DNA from: CAXMST01 sp963793415
GTDB lineage: Bacteria > Actinomycetota > Thermoleophilia > Solirubrobacterales > 70-9
Assembly (NCBI GenBank): GCA_963793415.1
Contig: CAWCAC010000002.1
Span: forward strand, 1,674,001-1,738,000
DNA: 64,000 nucleotides
Direction of reading: 5' to 3'
Numbering within the stretch: the first letter of the stretch is position 1; each line of letters starts with the position of its first letter. Both the position numbers and the translations under genes were made by a program. Below, in pieces: positions 47,912 through 57,250 of this stretch. The notes below the pieces were generated by a model. The model had not been told where the DNA came from, did no database searches, and saw nothing but the letters and a program-made list of their open reading frames with translations.

Positions 47912-49031
47912 TCAGGAGCGGGGCGCGGGCTCCGCGAGCTCGCCGTGGCCGGCGTCGGCGAGGACCTCGACCGGCTCCGGATCGCCACTCTCGCCGACGA
48001 CGATCACGCGACCGGGCCAGAACGGGCTCTCGGCCGAGGTCCTGCCGAGCATCGCCGAGACGTAGAGCCAGCAGCCCGTGTTGTGCAGCGTCGTCCCGCG
48101 CAGCTCCCAGAGGGGGTCGGTTGCGGCGCGTCCGTCCTCGCCATGCAGCGGGCCGCGGCGGTGGATGTGACCGAAGAGGACGTGGTCGGCGTCGATCCGC
48201 AGGCGGTCGACGACCGTGTGCATGCCCTCGACCCCGGCCCGGCCGATCTCGGCGAGCGAGAAGTCGCGCCCGAAGCGGCCCATCCCGGCGCGCTCGAGGC
48301 CGCTCAGCGTCGCCGGGACGACGGCGGACTGGAGCACCCGGCCGCGCCAGTTGCGGGCCCGGCCGGAGGCGCCGCCGAGCATCTCCCAGACCCGCATCGA
48401 CGCGCCCGAGCCCTCCTTCTGGGCGGTCGGGTTACGGGCGCCCTGGGCGAGGTTGAAGAGCAGGTCGTAGACGGGAGCGTGGACCTTCTCGTAGTCCTGC
48501 GGGGTCCGGCGCCGGCCGGTCGGCTTGCCGCCGATTCTGTCGATCGTCGCGATCGAGAGGCGCTCGATCGTCGGCAGCGTGATGTGGCTGTCGAGGTAGT
48601 GGCCGTGGGTCGCGAACACGTCCTCGCGGACCCAGTAGCCCGGATAGCGGACCTCGAGCCGTGTCTCACCGAGCCAAGCGTCGATCTCGCTCACGTAGAA
48701 GTGCGGCGACTCGACGAGCTCGGCCAGCCCGGATCCGCGGTCGCCCTCTTTGATCCGCTCGAGCCACTGGCCGAGCAGGCGGTGGTCGTGGTTGCCGGGG
48801 ACGAGCACGACCTCCTCGTGGCGCCCGCGATCTCCTCGAAGAACGAGCGCGCCTCCGCCATCGCCGGCTCGATCGGCCCGTCCCGGAGCTCGATCGTGTC
48901 GCCGAGTAGGACCAGCCGCTCGCAGTCCGCCGTCGCCTCGGTCAGGCGGGCGACGAACTCGGGTCGGCGCAGAAGGTCCGAGCGGGCGCCGGAGCCGAGG
49001 TGGAGGTCTGAGTGATCACGGCGGTCTTCAT
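47912..49031 (-). pseudogene. Metallophosphoesterase gene with two single-base frameshifts
   Basis: Three frames together encode one calcineurin-like phosphoesterase. Frame A starts at ATG 49031 (MKTAVIT). Frame B continues with SDLHLGSGARSDLLRRPEF, then RLVLLGDTIELRDGP. Frame C continues with EEVVLVPGNHDHRLLGQWLE, FATHGHYLDSHITLP, and FGHIHRRGP. The metal motifs DxH, GDxxE, GNHD, GH and GHxH are thus all present but spread over three frames. Adding one base near 49012 and one near 48824 gives a continuous protein of about 373 aa (1120 + 2 = 3 x 374). The gene is broken as given. It is divergent from the ALDH-GMC gene. Confidence 0.8.
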
Positions 49032-49117
49032 CGATCGCGCATCCTCGCAGGACCACTCGCGGACCCGGCACGCGCGTCGTTGCGTGACGCCCTTGTGCCG
49101 ATAGACTCGATCGCCGG

Positions 49118-52100
49118 ATGGAGAGCGCGACCGAAGCTGAGCGAGGCTCGGAGCAGGGCGGCGACGGCGACGGCGTTTCCGGCTTCGGCGCCCCCGGCAT
49201 CGAGGTCGAGAACCCGGCCAGCGGCGAGACGATTGCGACCGTCCCCGACCTGGGTGCGGCCGAGGTCGCCGCGCTGGCAGCGAAGGCACGTGCGGCGCAG
49301 CCCGCCTGGGCCGCGCTCAGCTTCGCCGAGCGCGGCGCGATCCTGATGGCGGCCCGGGCCTGGCTCGTGATCAACGGCGAGCGCGTGCTCGAGACGATCT
49401 GCGGCGAGACCGGACGTCCCGCCGACGAGGTCCAGTTCACCGACCTCGCCTACGGCATCTCGGCGCTGGAGTTCTGGGCCGCGAACGCGGAGCGCTTCCT
49501 CGCCGACGAGCAGGTCGAGACCGCGGCGCCGTCGGTGCGCGGCGGCCGCAAGCTCAAGGTCCGCTACGAGCCGGTCGGGCTGGTCGGCGTGATCGGGCCC
49601 TGGAACTTCCCGCTGACGAACAGCTTCGGCGACTGCATCCCGGCGCTCGCCGCCGGCAACGCGGTGATCCTGAAGCCGTCCGAGGTGACGCCGTTGACCT
49701 CGCTGGTGATGGCGGAGATGCTCGACGCCGCCGGTCTACCCGAGGGTGTCTTCAGCGTCGCGACCGGCCGGGGACCGGCCGGGGCGGCGCTCGTCGAGGA
49801 GTCGGACTTCGTCATGTTCACCGGCTCGACCGCGACCGGCAAGAAGGTGATGGCGAAGGCGGCCGAGAGCCTCACGCCGGTCAGCCTCGAACTCGGCGGC
49901 AAGGACCCGATGATCGTCCTCGCCGACGCCGACATCGAGCGCGCCGCCAACGCCGCCGCCACCTTCGGTCTGCTCAACGCCGGCCAGGTCTGCATCTCGG
50001 TCGAGCGCATCTACGTCGAGGAGTCGGTCCACGACGAGTTCGTCGAGCGGCTGACCGAGAAGGTCACCGCCCTACGCCAGGGGCCGCCCGGGCCGCTCGG
50101 CTCGGTCGACGTCGGCGCGATCATCTTCCCGCCGCAGGCCGAGCTGATCGAGGCGCACGTCTCCGACGCCGTCGAGCGAGGGGCCACGGTCGTCACCGGT
50201 GGCAAGCCGGCTTCGGGCCCAGGTCGCTTCTATGAGCCGACGATCCTGACCGGCGTCGATCACTCGATGCGGTGCATGCAGGAGGAGACCTTCGGGCCGA
50301 CCCTGCCGGTGATGCGGGTCTCCGGGGCCGAGGAGGCGATCGAGCTCGCCAACGACGGCAGCTACGGGCTGCAGGCATCGGTCTGGACGACCGACATGGA
50401 GCGCGGCGAGGAGATCGCCCGGCGAATGCAGGCCGGCGTCGCCTCGGTCAACGATACAGCCGTCAACTACGGGGCGCTCGAGCTGCCGATGGGCGGCTGG
50501 AAGGAGTCGGGCCTCGGCTCCCGCCACGGCGCCGACGGGATCCGCAAGTACACGAAGCGACAGTCGGTGCTGCTGACCCCCGCCTGGGCCCCCTCGCGCG
50601 AGCTGCACATGCTGCCCTACTCGGGCGAGGTCTCGACAACCGTCGGCGAGATGATGGCGGCGCTGGCGCTGAGCGAGGTCTTCAGTCCCGAGCAGCGCCG
50701 CACCCTCGCCGTCTTCTGCGACACGCTGATCCCGTCGCTGCCGCCCGCCGCCTCGAGCGGCAGCGGCAACGGGTCCGGCGCCTCCGACCCGACCGGCTTC
50801 TGGGCCCGGCGCGCCTCCGACATGGCGATCGCCGAGGCGATCGAGATCGGGGTCCTGCAGGCCGATCTCCCCGATGAGCAGCTCGACGGCCTGCGCGGCC
50901 TGCTCGACTCGTTCGCCGCCGAGGGACTGCTCGCCGAGACCCCGCAGGAGGCGCGCGAGGCGCTGATCCACGGCTTCAGCGACTCCTCGCCCGAGGCGCT
51001 CGCCGGCGTGCAGACGCTGCGCGGCCTCGCGCTCAGCCTCTTCTACGCGCTTCCCGACGCGGGCACCGGCATCAACCCGAACTGGCCCGCGATGGGCTAC
51101 CCGGGCCCGCAGGCGCTGCCGAAGCCGCCGGGGGAGCGGCCGATCAAGCCGCTCGACCCGCCCGCGGCCGACGCGCCGGTCAGCCTCGAGGCGGACGTCG
51201 TCATCGTCGGCTCGGGCGCCGGCGGCGGCGTCATCGCCGGCGAGCTCGCGACGGCGGGCAGGAAGGTCTGCGTGGTCGAGATGGGCGGCTACTACGACGA
51301 GTCCGACTTCGTCGGCCTCGAGCTCCCCGCCTACCAGCAGCTCTATCTGAACGGCGGCCCGTTCCCGACCGCGGACGGGCAGATCGGCCTGCAGGCGGGC
51401 AGCTCACTCGGCGGCGGCACCGTGCTCAACTGGACCAACTGCCTGCGCACCCACCCCTGGGTGCGCGAGCAGTGGGCGAACGAGCACGGACTCGAGGGCC
51501 TCGACGGCCCCGACTACGACGCCCACCTCGATGCGGTCAGCGCCCGGATCAGCGCCAACGACGACTGCTCGGACCTGAACGGTCCGCATCGGCGGCTGCA
51601 GGAGGGTTGCGAGGCGCTCGGGCTCGACTTCAAGCTCACGGTCCGCAATACCGACCCCGAGAGCTACGACCCGGTCACCGCCGGCTACATGGGCTTCGGC
51701 GAGCAATCGGGCTCGAAGCAGTCGACCCAGAAGACCTATCTCGCCGATGCCGCCGCCAACGGCGCCGATGTTCTCGTCAACTGCCGGGTCGAGCGGGTCC
51801 TGGTCGAGAACGGTCGCGCCGCCGGGGTCGAGGGCGTCTGGACGCGCGAGGACGGCAGCACGGTCGACGTCATCGTCCGCGCGCCGCAGGTAGTCGTCGC
51901 CTGCGGCTCGATCGAGTCGCCGGCGCTGCTGCTGCGCTCGGGGATCGGCGGCGCCGCCGCCGGCGACTACCTGCGCCTGCACCCGGCCGCAGCGATCTTC
52001 GGCATCTACGGCGAAAACCAGGACCCGTGGTGGGGACCGCCGCAGGCCGGCCTCTCGCACTCCTTCGAGGATCTCGAGGACGGCTACGGCTACCTGCTCG

Positions 52101-52675
52101 AGTGCGCCCAGCACACGACCGGCCTCTACGGCGCCGCGGTGCCCTGGCACTCGGGCGCCCAGCACAAGGCCGAGATGCTGAAGTTCCGCCGCGGCGCCTC
52201 GATCATCACGGTCACCCGCGACCGCGGTCACGGGCGCGTCTCGATCGACGACCGCGGCAGGCCCGTCCCGACCTACCCGCTCGACGACGAGCTCGACGTC
52301 CGCCACCTGCGCGACGCCTTCGAGCAGATGGCGCGGATCCACGAGGCGGCCGGGGCGGAGGAGCTCGTCGCGCTCGGGCGCAAGACTCCGACCTGGCGCC
52401 GGGGTGACGACCTCGAGGTGTTCATCTCGGCGGTCCGCGAGGCGTCGCTGGCGCCACGCGAGATGGCCCTGTTCAGCGCCCACCAGATGGGCAGCTGCCG
52501 GATGGGAACCGACCCGTCGACGAGCGTCGCCGGCCCGTGGGGCGAGCTGCACGACACGCCCGGGGTCTGGATCGGCGACGGCAGCGCCTTCCCGACCTCC
52601 TCGGGCACCAACCCGATGCTGACGATCATGGCCCTCGCGAGGCGGACGGCCCACGCGATCGAGGCGGCGAGCTAG
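49118..52675 (+). CDS. Aldehyde dehydrogenase - GMC oxidoreductase fusion protein
   Basis: One 1185-aa chain joins two enzymes. Residues about 20-485 are an NAD(P)-dependent aldehyde dehydrogenase: GVIGPWNFPLTNSFGDCIPA, FTGSTATGKKVM, the catalytic Glu258 in LELGGKDP and nucleophile Cys292 in GQVCISVERIY. A helical linker (about 500-670) resembles the N-terminal extension of long-chain alcohol oxidases. The rest is a GMC flavoenzyme: VVIVGSGAGGGVIAGELA (FAD site, about 692-709), AGSSLGGGTVLNWTNC, VACGSIESPALLLRSGIGG, and SAHQMGSCRMG with the active-site His. It likely oxidises a fatty alcohol to aldehyde and on to acid. No frameshift or stop interrupts the fusion. Confidence 0.9.
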   Translation: MESATEAERGSEQGGDGDGVSGFGAPGIEVENPASGETIATVPDLGAAEVAALAAKARAAQPAWAALSFAERGAILMAARAWLVINGERVLETICGETGRPADEVQFTDLAYGISALEFWAANAERFLADEQVETAAPSVRGGRKLKVRYEPVGLVGVIGPWNFPLTNSFGDCIPALAAGNAVILKPSEVTPLTSLVMAEMLDAAGLPEGVFSVATGRGPAGAALVEESDFVMFTGSTATGKKVMAKAAESLTPVSLELGGKDPMIVLADADIERAANAAATFGLLNAGQVCISVERIYVEESVHDEFVERLTEKVTALRQGPPGPLGSVDVGAIIFPPQAELIEAHVSDAVERGATVVTGGKPASGPGRFYEPTILTGVDHSMRCMQEETFGPTLPVMRVSGAEEAIELANDGSYGLQASVWTTDMERGEEIARRMQAGVASVNDTAVNYGALELPMGGWKESGLGSRHGADGIRKYTKRQSVLLTPAWAPSRELHMLPYSGEVSTTVGEMMAALALSEVFSPEQRRTLAVFCDTLIPSLPPAASSGSGNGSGASDPTGFWARRASDMAIAEAIEIGVLQADLPDEQLDGLRGLLDSFAAEGLLAETPQEAREALIHGFSDSSPEALAGVQTLRGLALSLFYALPDAGTGINPNWPAMGYPGPQALPKPPGERPIKPLDPPAADAPVSLEADVVIVGSGAGGGVIAGELATAGRKVCVVEMGGYYDESDFVGLELPAYQQLYLNGGPFPTADGQIGLQAGSSLGGGTVLNWTNCLRTHPWVREQWANEHGLEGLDGPDYDAHLDAVSARISANDDCSDLNGPHRRLQEGCEALGLDFKLTVRNTDPESYDPVTAGYMGFGEQSGSKQSTQKTYLADAAANGADVLVNCRVERVLVENGRAAGVEGVWTREDGSTVDVIVRAPQVVVACGSIESPALLLRSGIGGAAAGDYLRLHPAAAIFGIYGENQDPWWGPPQAGLSHSFEDLEDGYGYLLECAQHTTGLYGAAVPWHSGAQHKAEMLKFRRGASIITVTRDRGHGRVSIDDRGRPVPTYPLDDELDVRHLRDAFEQMARIHEAAGAEELVALGRKTPTWRRGDDLEVFISAVREASLAPREMALFSAHQMGSCRMGTDPSTSVAGPWGELHDTPGVWIGDGSAFPTSSGTNPMLTIMALARRTAHAIEAAS

Positions 52676-52729
52676 GAGTGCCCGGATGAGGCGGGGGGTG
52701 GGGGCCCTCCGAGGGGGAGGGGTCGCGCG

Positions 52730-55132
52730 ATGACGGGACCGCTCTATCGGTTCTCGCAGTGGACGGTGCAGCACGCCAAGCTCGTGCTGGCGATCTGGGC
52801 GGTGGCCGCCGTCGCGATCGTGATGATCGCCAACACGATCGGGCGGATCACCAACGACGACCTCTCGATCCCCGGCTCGGACTCGACCCACGCCACCAAC
52901 ACCCTCGATCGCTACCTGCCGAACCAGGCGAACGGCTCCAACCCCGTCGTGCTCGAGACGACCGACGGCAGCAAGCTCAGCGGGGGCTCGAACGAGCAGG
53001 CGGTGAAGGCGACGACGAAGTCGCTCGCCGCCAACCAGTACGTGCACGACGCCGTCAGCCCACTCACCCCCGCCGGCGCGGACAACCTCTCCGACGACGG
53101 CACGGTCGGCTTCATCGCGGTGACGCTGACGCTCGCGCCCGACCAGCTCGACGAGGATGAGGCCAACGAGGTGATCGCGGCTGCCGACCCTGCCCGGCGC
53201 GCCGGCCTCAGGGTCAGCGTCGGCGGCTATCTCGGCCAGGAGGTCTCGACGCCGGCGACCGAGTCCAGCGAGGCGATCGGGCTGCTCGTCGCGATCATCG
53301 TCCTGCTCTTCGCCTTCGGCACCGCGGTGGCGATGTCGCTGCCGATCGTCACGGCCCTGTTCGGGCTCGGCACCGGCCTGGCGCTGGTCGGGATCGCCGG
53401 CCACGTGATCTCGGTCCCGAGCATCGCGCCGACGCTCGGGACGATGCTCGGGCTCGGCGTCGGCATCGACTACGCGCTGTTCATCGTCACCCGCCACCTC
53501 GGCTTCCTCAAGGACGGGCACCCGCCGGCCGAGGCCGCCGCGCGGGCCGCCGCGACCGCGGGCGGGGCTGTGCTCTTCGCCGGCAGCACGGTCGTCGTCG
53601 CACTGCTCGCGTTGTACTTCGGCGGCATCCCGATCGTCAGGGCGCTCGGGTACTCGGCGGCGATCGTCGTCGCCGTCGCGATCGTCGCGGCGCTGACGCT
53701 GCTGCCCGCTCTGCTCGGCCTCGTCGGCGACCGCATCCACAAGGGCCACTTCAGCCTCGCCCGCGGTGCTCACTCCGACGAGCATCCGCGCGGCTGGAAC
53801 CGCTGGGCTCACTTCGTCGGTCGCCACCCGTGGCCGGCGGCGGCGACCGGGATCGTGATCCTCGTCCTGCTGGCGATGCCGCTGCTCGACATCACCCTGG
53901 GCCAGCCCGACAACTCGCAGATGCCGAGCGACACGCAGACGCGCAAGTCATACGACGCGCTCACCGGCGGCTTCAGCCCGGGCGCCAACGGGCCGCTGTT
54001 GATCGCAGTCCAGTTCGAGGACCCGGCGCAGCCCGACACGAAGAAGCTGAACCAGCTGGAGAAACAGCAGCAAGAGCAGGAGCAGCAGGCCCAGGAGCAG
54101 TACACCCAACAGGCCCAGGAAGCCGCCGCGGCGGGCGAGCCGCCGCCTCCGGAGCCGGCCGGGCCGAGCCAGAAGCAACAGCAACAGACCGCGCAGCAGG
54201 AGGCGTTCCTGAAGTCGAGCGCCAGCGACCCGCGGCTGGTCAAGCTGCAGAACAAGATCGCGAAGACGCCCGACGTCTACCTGGTCTCGCCGGCCAAGGT
54301 CGACGACAGCGGCAAGGCCGCCGTGTTCACGGCGACGCCCGATTCCTCGCCCTCCTCGCAGCGTACCCGCGACCTCGTCACGAACCTGCGCGACAACGTC
54401 GTCCCCGAGGCTGAGGGCAAGGGGATGACGACCTTCGTCGACGGCTCGACCGCCGCCTACATCGACCTCGCCGACCGGATCGGGGAGAAGCTGCCGCTGG
54501 TGATCGCGATCGTCGTCGGCCTCTCGTTCTTTCTGTTGATGCTGGCCTTCCGCTCCCTGGTCGTGCCGCTCACCGCCGGTCTGATGAACCTGCTCAGCGT
54601 CGGCGCCGCCTATGGGGTGCTCGTCGCCGTCTTCGAGAAGGGGTGGGGGCTGAGCCTGATCGGGCTCGACCACACGGCGCCGATCGTCAGCTTCGTGCCG
54701 CTGCTGATGTTCGCGATCCTGTTCGGCCTCTCGATGGACTACCAGGTGTTCCTGCTGACCCGGATCCAGGAGCACTGGCGGGCCGAGCACGACAACCACG
54801 ACGCCGTCGTCGAGGGCCTCGCCGGCACGGCCCGCGTGATCACCTCGGCGGCGCTGATCATGGTCGCGGTGTTCACCAGCTTCGTGCTCAACGGTGATCC
54901 GACCGTGAAGCAGTTCGGCGTCGGGCTCGCGGTGGCGATCGCGATCGACGCGACTGTCGTCCGGACGCTGCTGGTGCCGGCGGTGATGATCATCTTCGGC
55001 AAGTCGAACTGGTGGCTGCCGGGGCCGCTCGAGCGGCACATGCCGAACATCGGCATCGAGGGCGACGAGTACTTCGAGCTCGTCGACAAGGAGCGCGGCG
55101 CCGAGGCTGCGCCGGCCAGGCGCGAGGAGTAG
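52730..55132 (+). CDS. MMPL/RND-family transporter
   Basis: This 800-aa membrane protein is a member of the MMPL branch of RND transporters, which export lipids or drugs in actinobacteria. It has two halves, each with one helix, an extracellular domain and a five-helix bundle. Typical segments are GLGVGIDYALFIVTRHLGFL, with the proton-relay Asp-Tyr, and in the second half FGLSMDYQVFLLTRIQEHW. The second extracellular domain contains an unusual low-complexity Gln/Glu insert (KQQQEQEQQAQEQYTQQAQE, then a Pro-rich piece and KQQQQTAQQ) near residues 440-495. The ATG start follows a long G-rich purine run. Nearby lipid-type oxidation genes suggest lipid transport, which is inference. Confidence 0.9.
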   Translation: MTGPLYRFSQWTVQHAKLVLAIWAVAAVAIVMIANTIGRITNDDLSIPGSDSTHATNTLDRYLPNQANGSNPVVLETTDGSKLSGGSNEQAVKATTKSLAANQYVHDAVSPLTPAGADNLSDDGTVGFIAVTLTLAPDQLDEDEANEVIAAADPARRAGLRVSVGGYLGQEVSTPATESSEAIGLLVAIIVLLFAFGTAVAMSLPIVTALFGLGTGLALVGIAGHVISVPSIAPTLGTMLGLGVGIDYALFIVTRHLGFLKDGHPPAEAAARAAATAGGAVLFAGSTVVVALLALYFGGIPIVRALGYSAAIVVAVAIVAALTLLPALLGLVGDRIHKGHFSLARGAHSDEHPRGWNRWAHFVGRHPWPAAATGIVILVLLAMPLLDITLGQPDNSQMPSDTQTRKSYDALTGGFSPGANGPLLIAVQFEDPAQPDTKKLNQLEKQQQEQEQQAQEQYTQQAQEAAAAGEPPPPEPAGPSQKQQQQTAQQEAFLKSSASDPRLVKLQNKIAKTPDVYLVSPAKVDDSGKAAVFTATPDSSPSSQRTRDLVTNLRDNVVPEAEGKGMTTFVDGSTAAYIDLADRIGEKLPLVIAIVVGLSFFLLMLAFRSLVVPLTAGLMNLLSVGAAYGVLVAVFEKGWGLSLIGLDHTAPIVSFVPLLMFAILFGLSMDYQVFLLTRIQEHWRAEHDNHDAVVEGLAGTARVITSAALIMVAVFTSFVLNGDPTVKQFGVGLAVAIAIDATVVRTLLVPAVMIIFGKSNWWLPGPLERHMPNIGIEGDEYFELVDKERGAEAAPARREE

Positions 55133-55172
55133 TTTCAGGCCCGGAGCGCACCCGACACAGGAGGAGAGGCCG

Positions 55173-56195
55173 ATGGCCGGTTTGAAGGTTGCAGTCACGG
55201 GACCGACCGGGGACATCGGGATCTCGACCCTGAAGGCGCTCGATGCCTCCGAAGCGATCGGCTCGGTCGTCGGGATGGCCCGGCGGCCGTTCGACCCCGC
55301 CGAGCACGGCCTCAGCCCGAAGATCACCTACGTGCGGGGCGACGTCCTCGACCGCGACGCGGTCGATGCGGCCGTCAAGGGCGCCGATGTCGTCATCCAC
55401 CTCGCCTTCATCATCTTCGGCGACCCCGAGAAGGCTCAGCCGATCAACGTCGAGGGCTCGCGCAACGTCTTCGAGGCCGCCGTCGCGGCGGGCGTCAAGC
55501 GCCTCGTCTACACGTCGTCGGTCGCTGCCTATGGCTTCCACGATGACAACCCGCAGCCGCTGACCGAGGACGTGGCGCCGCGCGGGACCGAGGGCTTCTA
55601 CTACTCGGCCCACAAGGCAGAGCTCGAGGAGCTCCTGCACGAGATCGTCGCCTCGGCGAACGGGAAGGCGCCGGAGACCTACGTCTTCCGCCCCTGCATC
55701 GTCGCCGGCCCCGAGGCGATCACCTTCGTCGAGACGATGGTCGCGATGCTGCCGCTCTACGGGCAGCTACCGCTGGTCCGCAGGATCTTCGGCGAGGTTC
55801 CGTTCCTCGCCCCGGTGCTGCCCGATCCCGGGGTCGAGTTCCAGCTCGTCCACCAGGACGACGTGGCTGCCGCGCTCGTCACCGCGGCAGAGGGCAAGGG
55901 CGAGCCCGGCTCCTACAACCTCGCCGCTCCCGACACGCTCAACGTCGGGCACGTCGCGCACGCGCTCGGCTGGTGGACGGTCCCGCTGCCGGGCGGCCTG
56001 ATCGGCCCGGTCGACGAGCTCGCTCATCGCGTCCCCGGCCTGCCGCACGAGTTCGCATGGCTGACGGCGTTCCGGGTGCCCGTCGTCATGGACTGCGACC
56101 GAGCGAAGCAGAAGCTGGGCTGGGAGCCGCGTTACGACTCGGCCGATACGCTCGCCGCGATGGTTCGCGGAGCCCGCGAGCAGGACGTCGTCTAG
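55173..56195 (+). CDS. NAD-dependent epimerase/dehydratase (extended SDR) family protein
   Basis: The 340-aa protein opens with KVAVTGPTGDIGISTLKALD, the Rossmann TGxxGxxG motif. It then shows VRGDVLDRDAVDAAVKGADV, VIHLAF, and VKRLVYTSSVAAYGF (catalytic Ser). A Tyr-x3-Lys pair is visible in FYYSAHKAELEELL, so the active-site triad is present. It ends in a substrate domain with FQLVHQDDVAAALVTAAEG. Substrate is unknown; sugar nucleotide or sterol-like compounds are possible. GGAGGAGAG precedes the ATG. It lies 40 bp after the MMPL gene and 30 bp before the hydrolase gene, in the same direction. Confidence 0.87.
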   Translation: MAGLKVAVTGPTGDIGISTLKALDASEAIGSVVGMARRPFDPAEHGLSPKITYVRGDVLDRDAVDAAVKGADVVIHLAFIIFGDPEKAQPINVEGSRNVFEAAVAAGVKRLVYTSSVAAYGFHDDNPQPLTEDVAPRGTEGFYYSAHKAELEELLHEIVASANGKAPETYVFRPCIVAGPEAITFVETMVAMLPLYGQLPLVRRIFGEVPFLAPVLPDPGVEFQLVHQDDVAAALVTAAEGKGEPGSYNLAAPDTLNVGHVAHALGWWTVPLPGGLIGPVDELAHRVPGLPHEFAWLTAFRVPVVMDCDRAKQKLGWEPRYDSADTLAAMVRGAREQDVV

Positions 56196-56225
56196 GCCCG
56201 CGGGCCGGAGCTGGAGGAGAGTCGG

Positions 56226-57236
56226 ATGAGCGAAGCAACGACCGAGCGCGAGGACCTGTACTTCGAATCGGGCGGCGAGCGCTGCGCCGCCTGGCTCTAC
56301 CGACCCGATGCGAGCCGCTGGGGCAAGGGCCCGCAGCCGATCGTGATCCTCGCCCACGGCTTCGCCGGCACCCGCTCGGCGCGCCTGTGGGCGTACGCCG
56401 AGCGCTTCCGCGACGCCGGCATCGCCGCGCTCGTCTTCGACTACCGCTACTTCGGCGACTCGACCGGCGAGCCGCGCCAGCTGCTCTCGATCGGGCGTCA
56501 GCACGAGGACTGGCGCGCCGCGATCGCCTTCGCCCGCACGCTCGACGGGATCGACGCCTCCCGCATCGCGCTATGGGGTTCGAGCTTCTCCGGCGGCCAC
56601 GTCGTCGCGATCGCCGCCGAGGACGTCCGGATCAAGGCCGTGGTCTCGCAGACGCCGTATGCCGACGGGCCCAGCACCCTGCAGCAGGCCGGTGTCGGCA
56701 ACATCGCGAAGCTGACCGCAGCGGGGCTCAAGGACGTCTCCCGCGCCGCCACCGGACGCGAGCCCTACCGGATCCCGGCAGTCGGTAGACCCGGCGAGAC
56801 CGCCGCGATGACGCAGCCGGATTCCTACGACGGCTACCACGCCCTGTTCGAGCCGGGCGAGGAGTTCCGCAACGAGTTCTGCGGCCGCGCGGCGCTGACG
56901 ATCGGCTCCTACCGGCCCGGGGCGAAGGCCCCGCAGGTGCTGTGCCCGCTGCTCGTCATCACCTGCGCCGGCGATCAGGTGACGCCGCCGGCTGCGGCCC
57001 GGAAGATGGCGGAGCGGGCGCCGCAGGGTCGCTCGATCGAGTACGGCGCCGAGTGGGGCGGGCACTTCAACATCTACGTAGGCGAGCTCTTCGAGAAGAC
57101 GATCGCCGACCAGATGGCCTTCCTGCAGGAGAACCTCGAGGTCGGCGAGGCCGGTGAGCGGGCCGATGACGCGACGCCCGAGAGCGCGGCCGCCGCAGCC
57201 GCCAATGCCGGCGGCTTGGCCAGCCCTGGCGCTTAG
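56226..57236 (+). CDS. Alpha/beta-hydrolase family protein
   Basis: The 336-aa soluble enzyme has the alpha/beta-hydrolase signposts. ERCAAWLYRPDASRWGKGPQ comes first, then IVILAHGFAGTRSARLW with the oxyanion HGF, and LVFDYRYFGDSTGEPRQ. The nucleophile elbow is ALWGSSFSGGHVVAIAA. The acid (Asp) lies in LLVITCAGDQVTPPAAARKM and the His in GGHFNIYVGELF. The closest general class is DUF1100/xylan-esterase-like hydrolases; substrate is unknown. The Ala-rich C-terminus is probably disordered. The ATG follows GGAGGAGAG. The gene ends 14 bp before the convergent methyltransferase gene. Confidence 0.87.
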   Translation: MSEATTEREDLYFESGGERCAAWLYRPDASRWGKGPQPIVILAHGFAGTRSARLWAYAERFRDAGIAALVFDYRYFGDSTGEPRQLLSIGRQHEDWRAAIAFARTLDGIDASRIALWGSSFSGGHVVAIAAEDVRIKAVVSQTPYADGPSTLQQAGVGNIAKLTAAGLKDVSRAATGREPYRIPAVGRPGETAAMTQPDSYDGYHALFEPGEEFRNEFCGRAALTIGSYRPGAKAPQVLCPLLVITCAGDQVTPPAAARKMAERAPQGRSIEYGAEWGGHFNIYVGELFEKTIADQMAFLQENLEVGEAGERADDATPESAAAAAANAGGLASPGA

Positions 57237-57250
57237 GCGGATCCCCGGGC

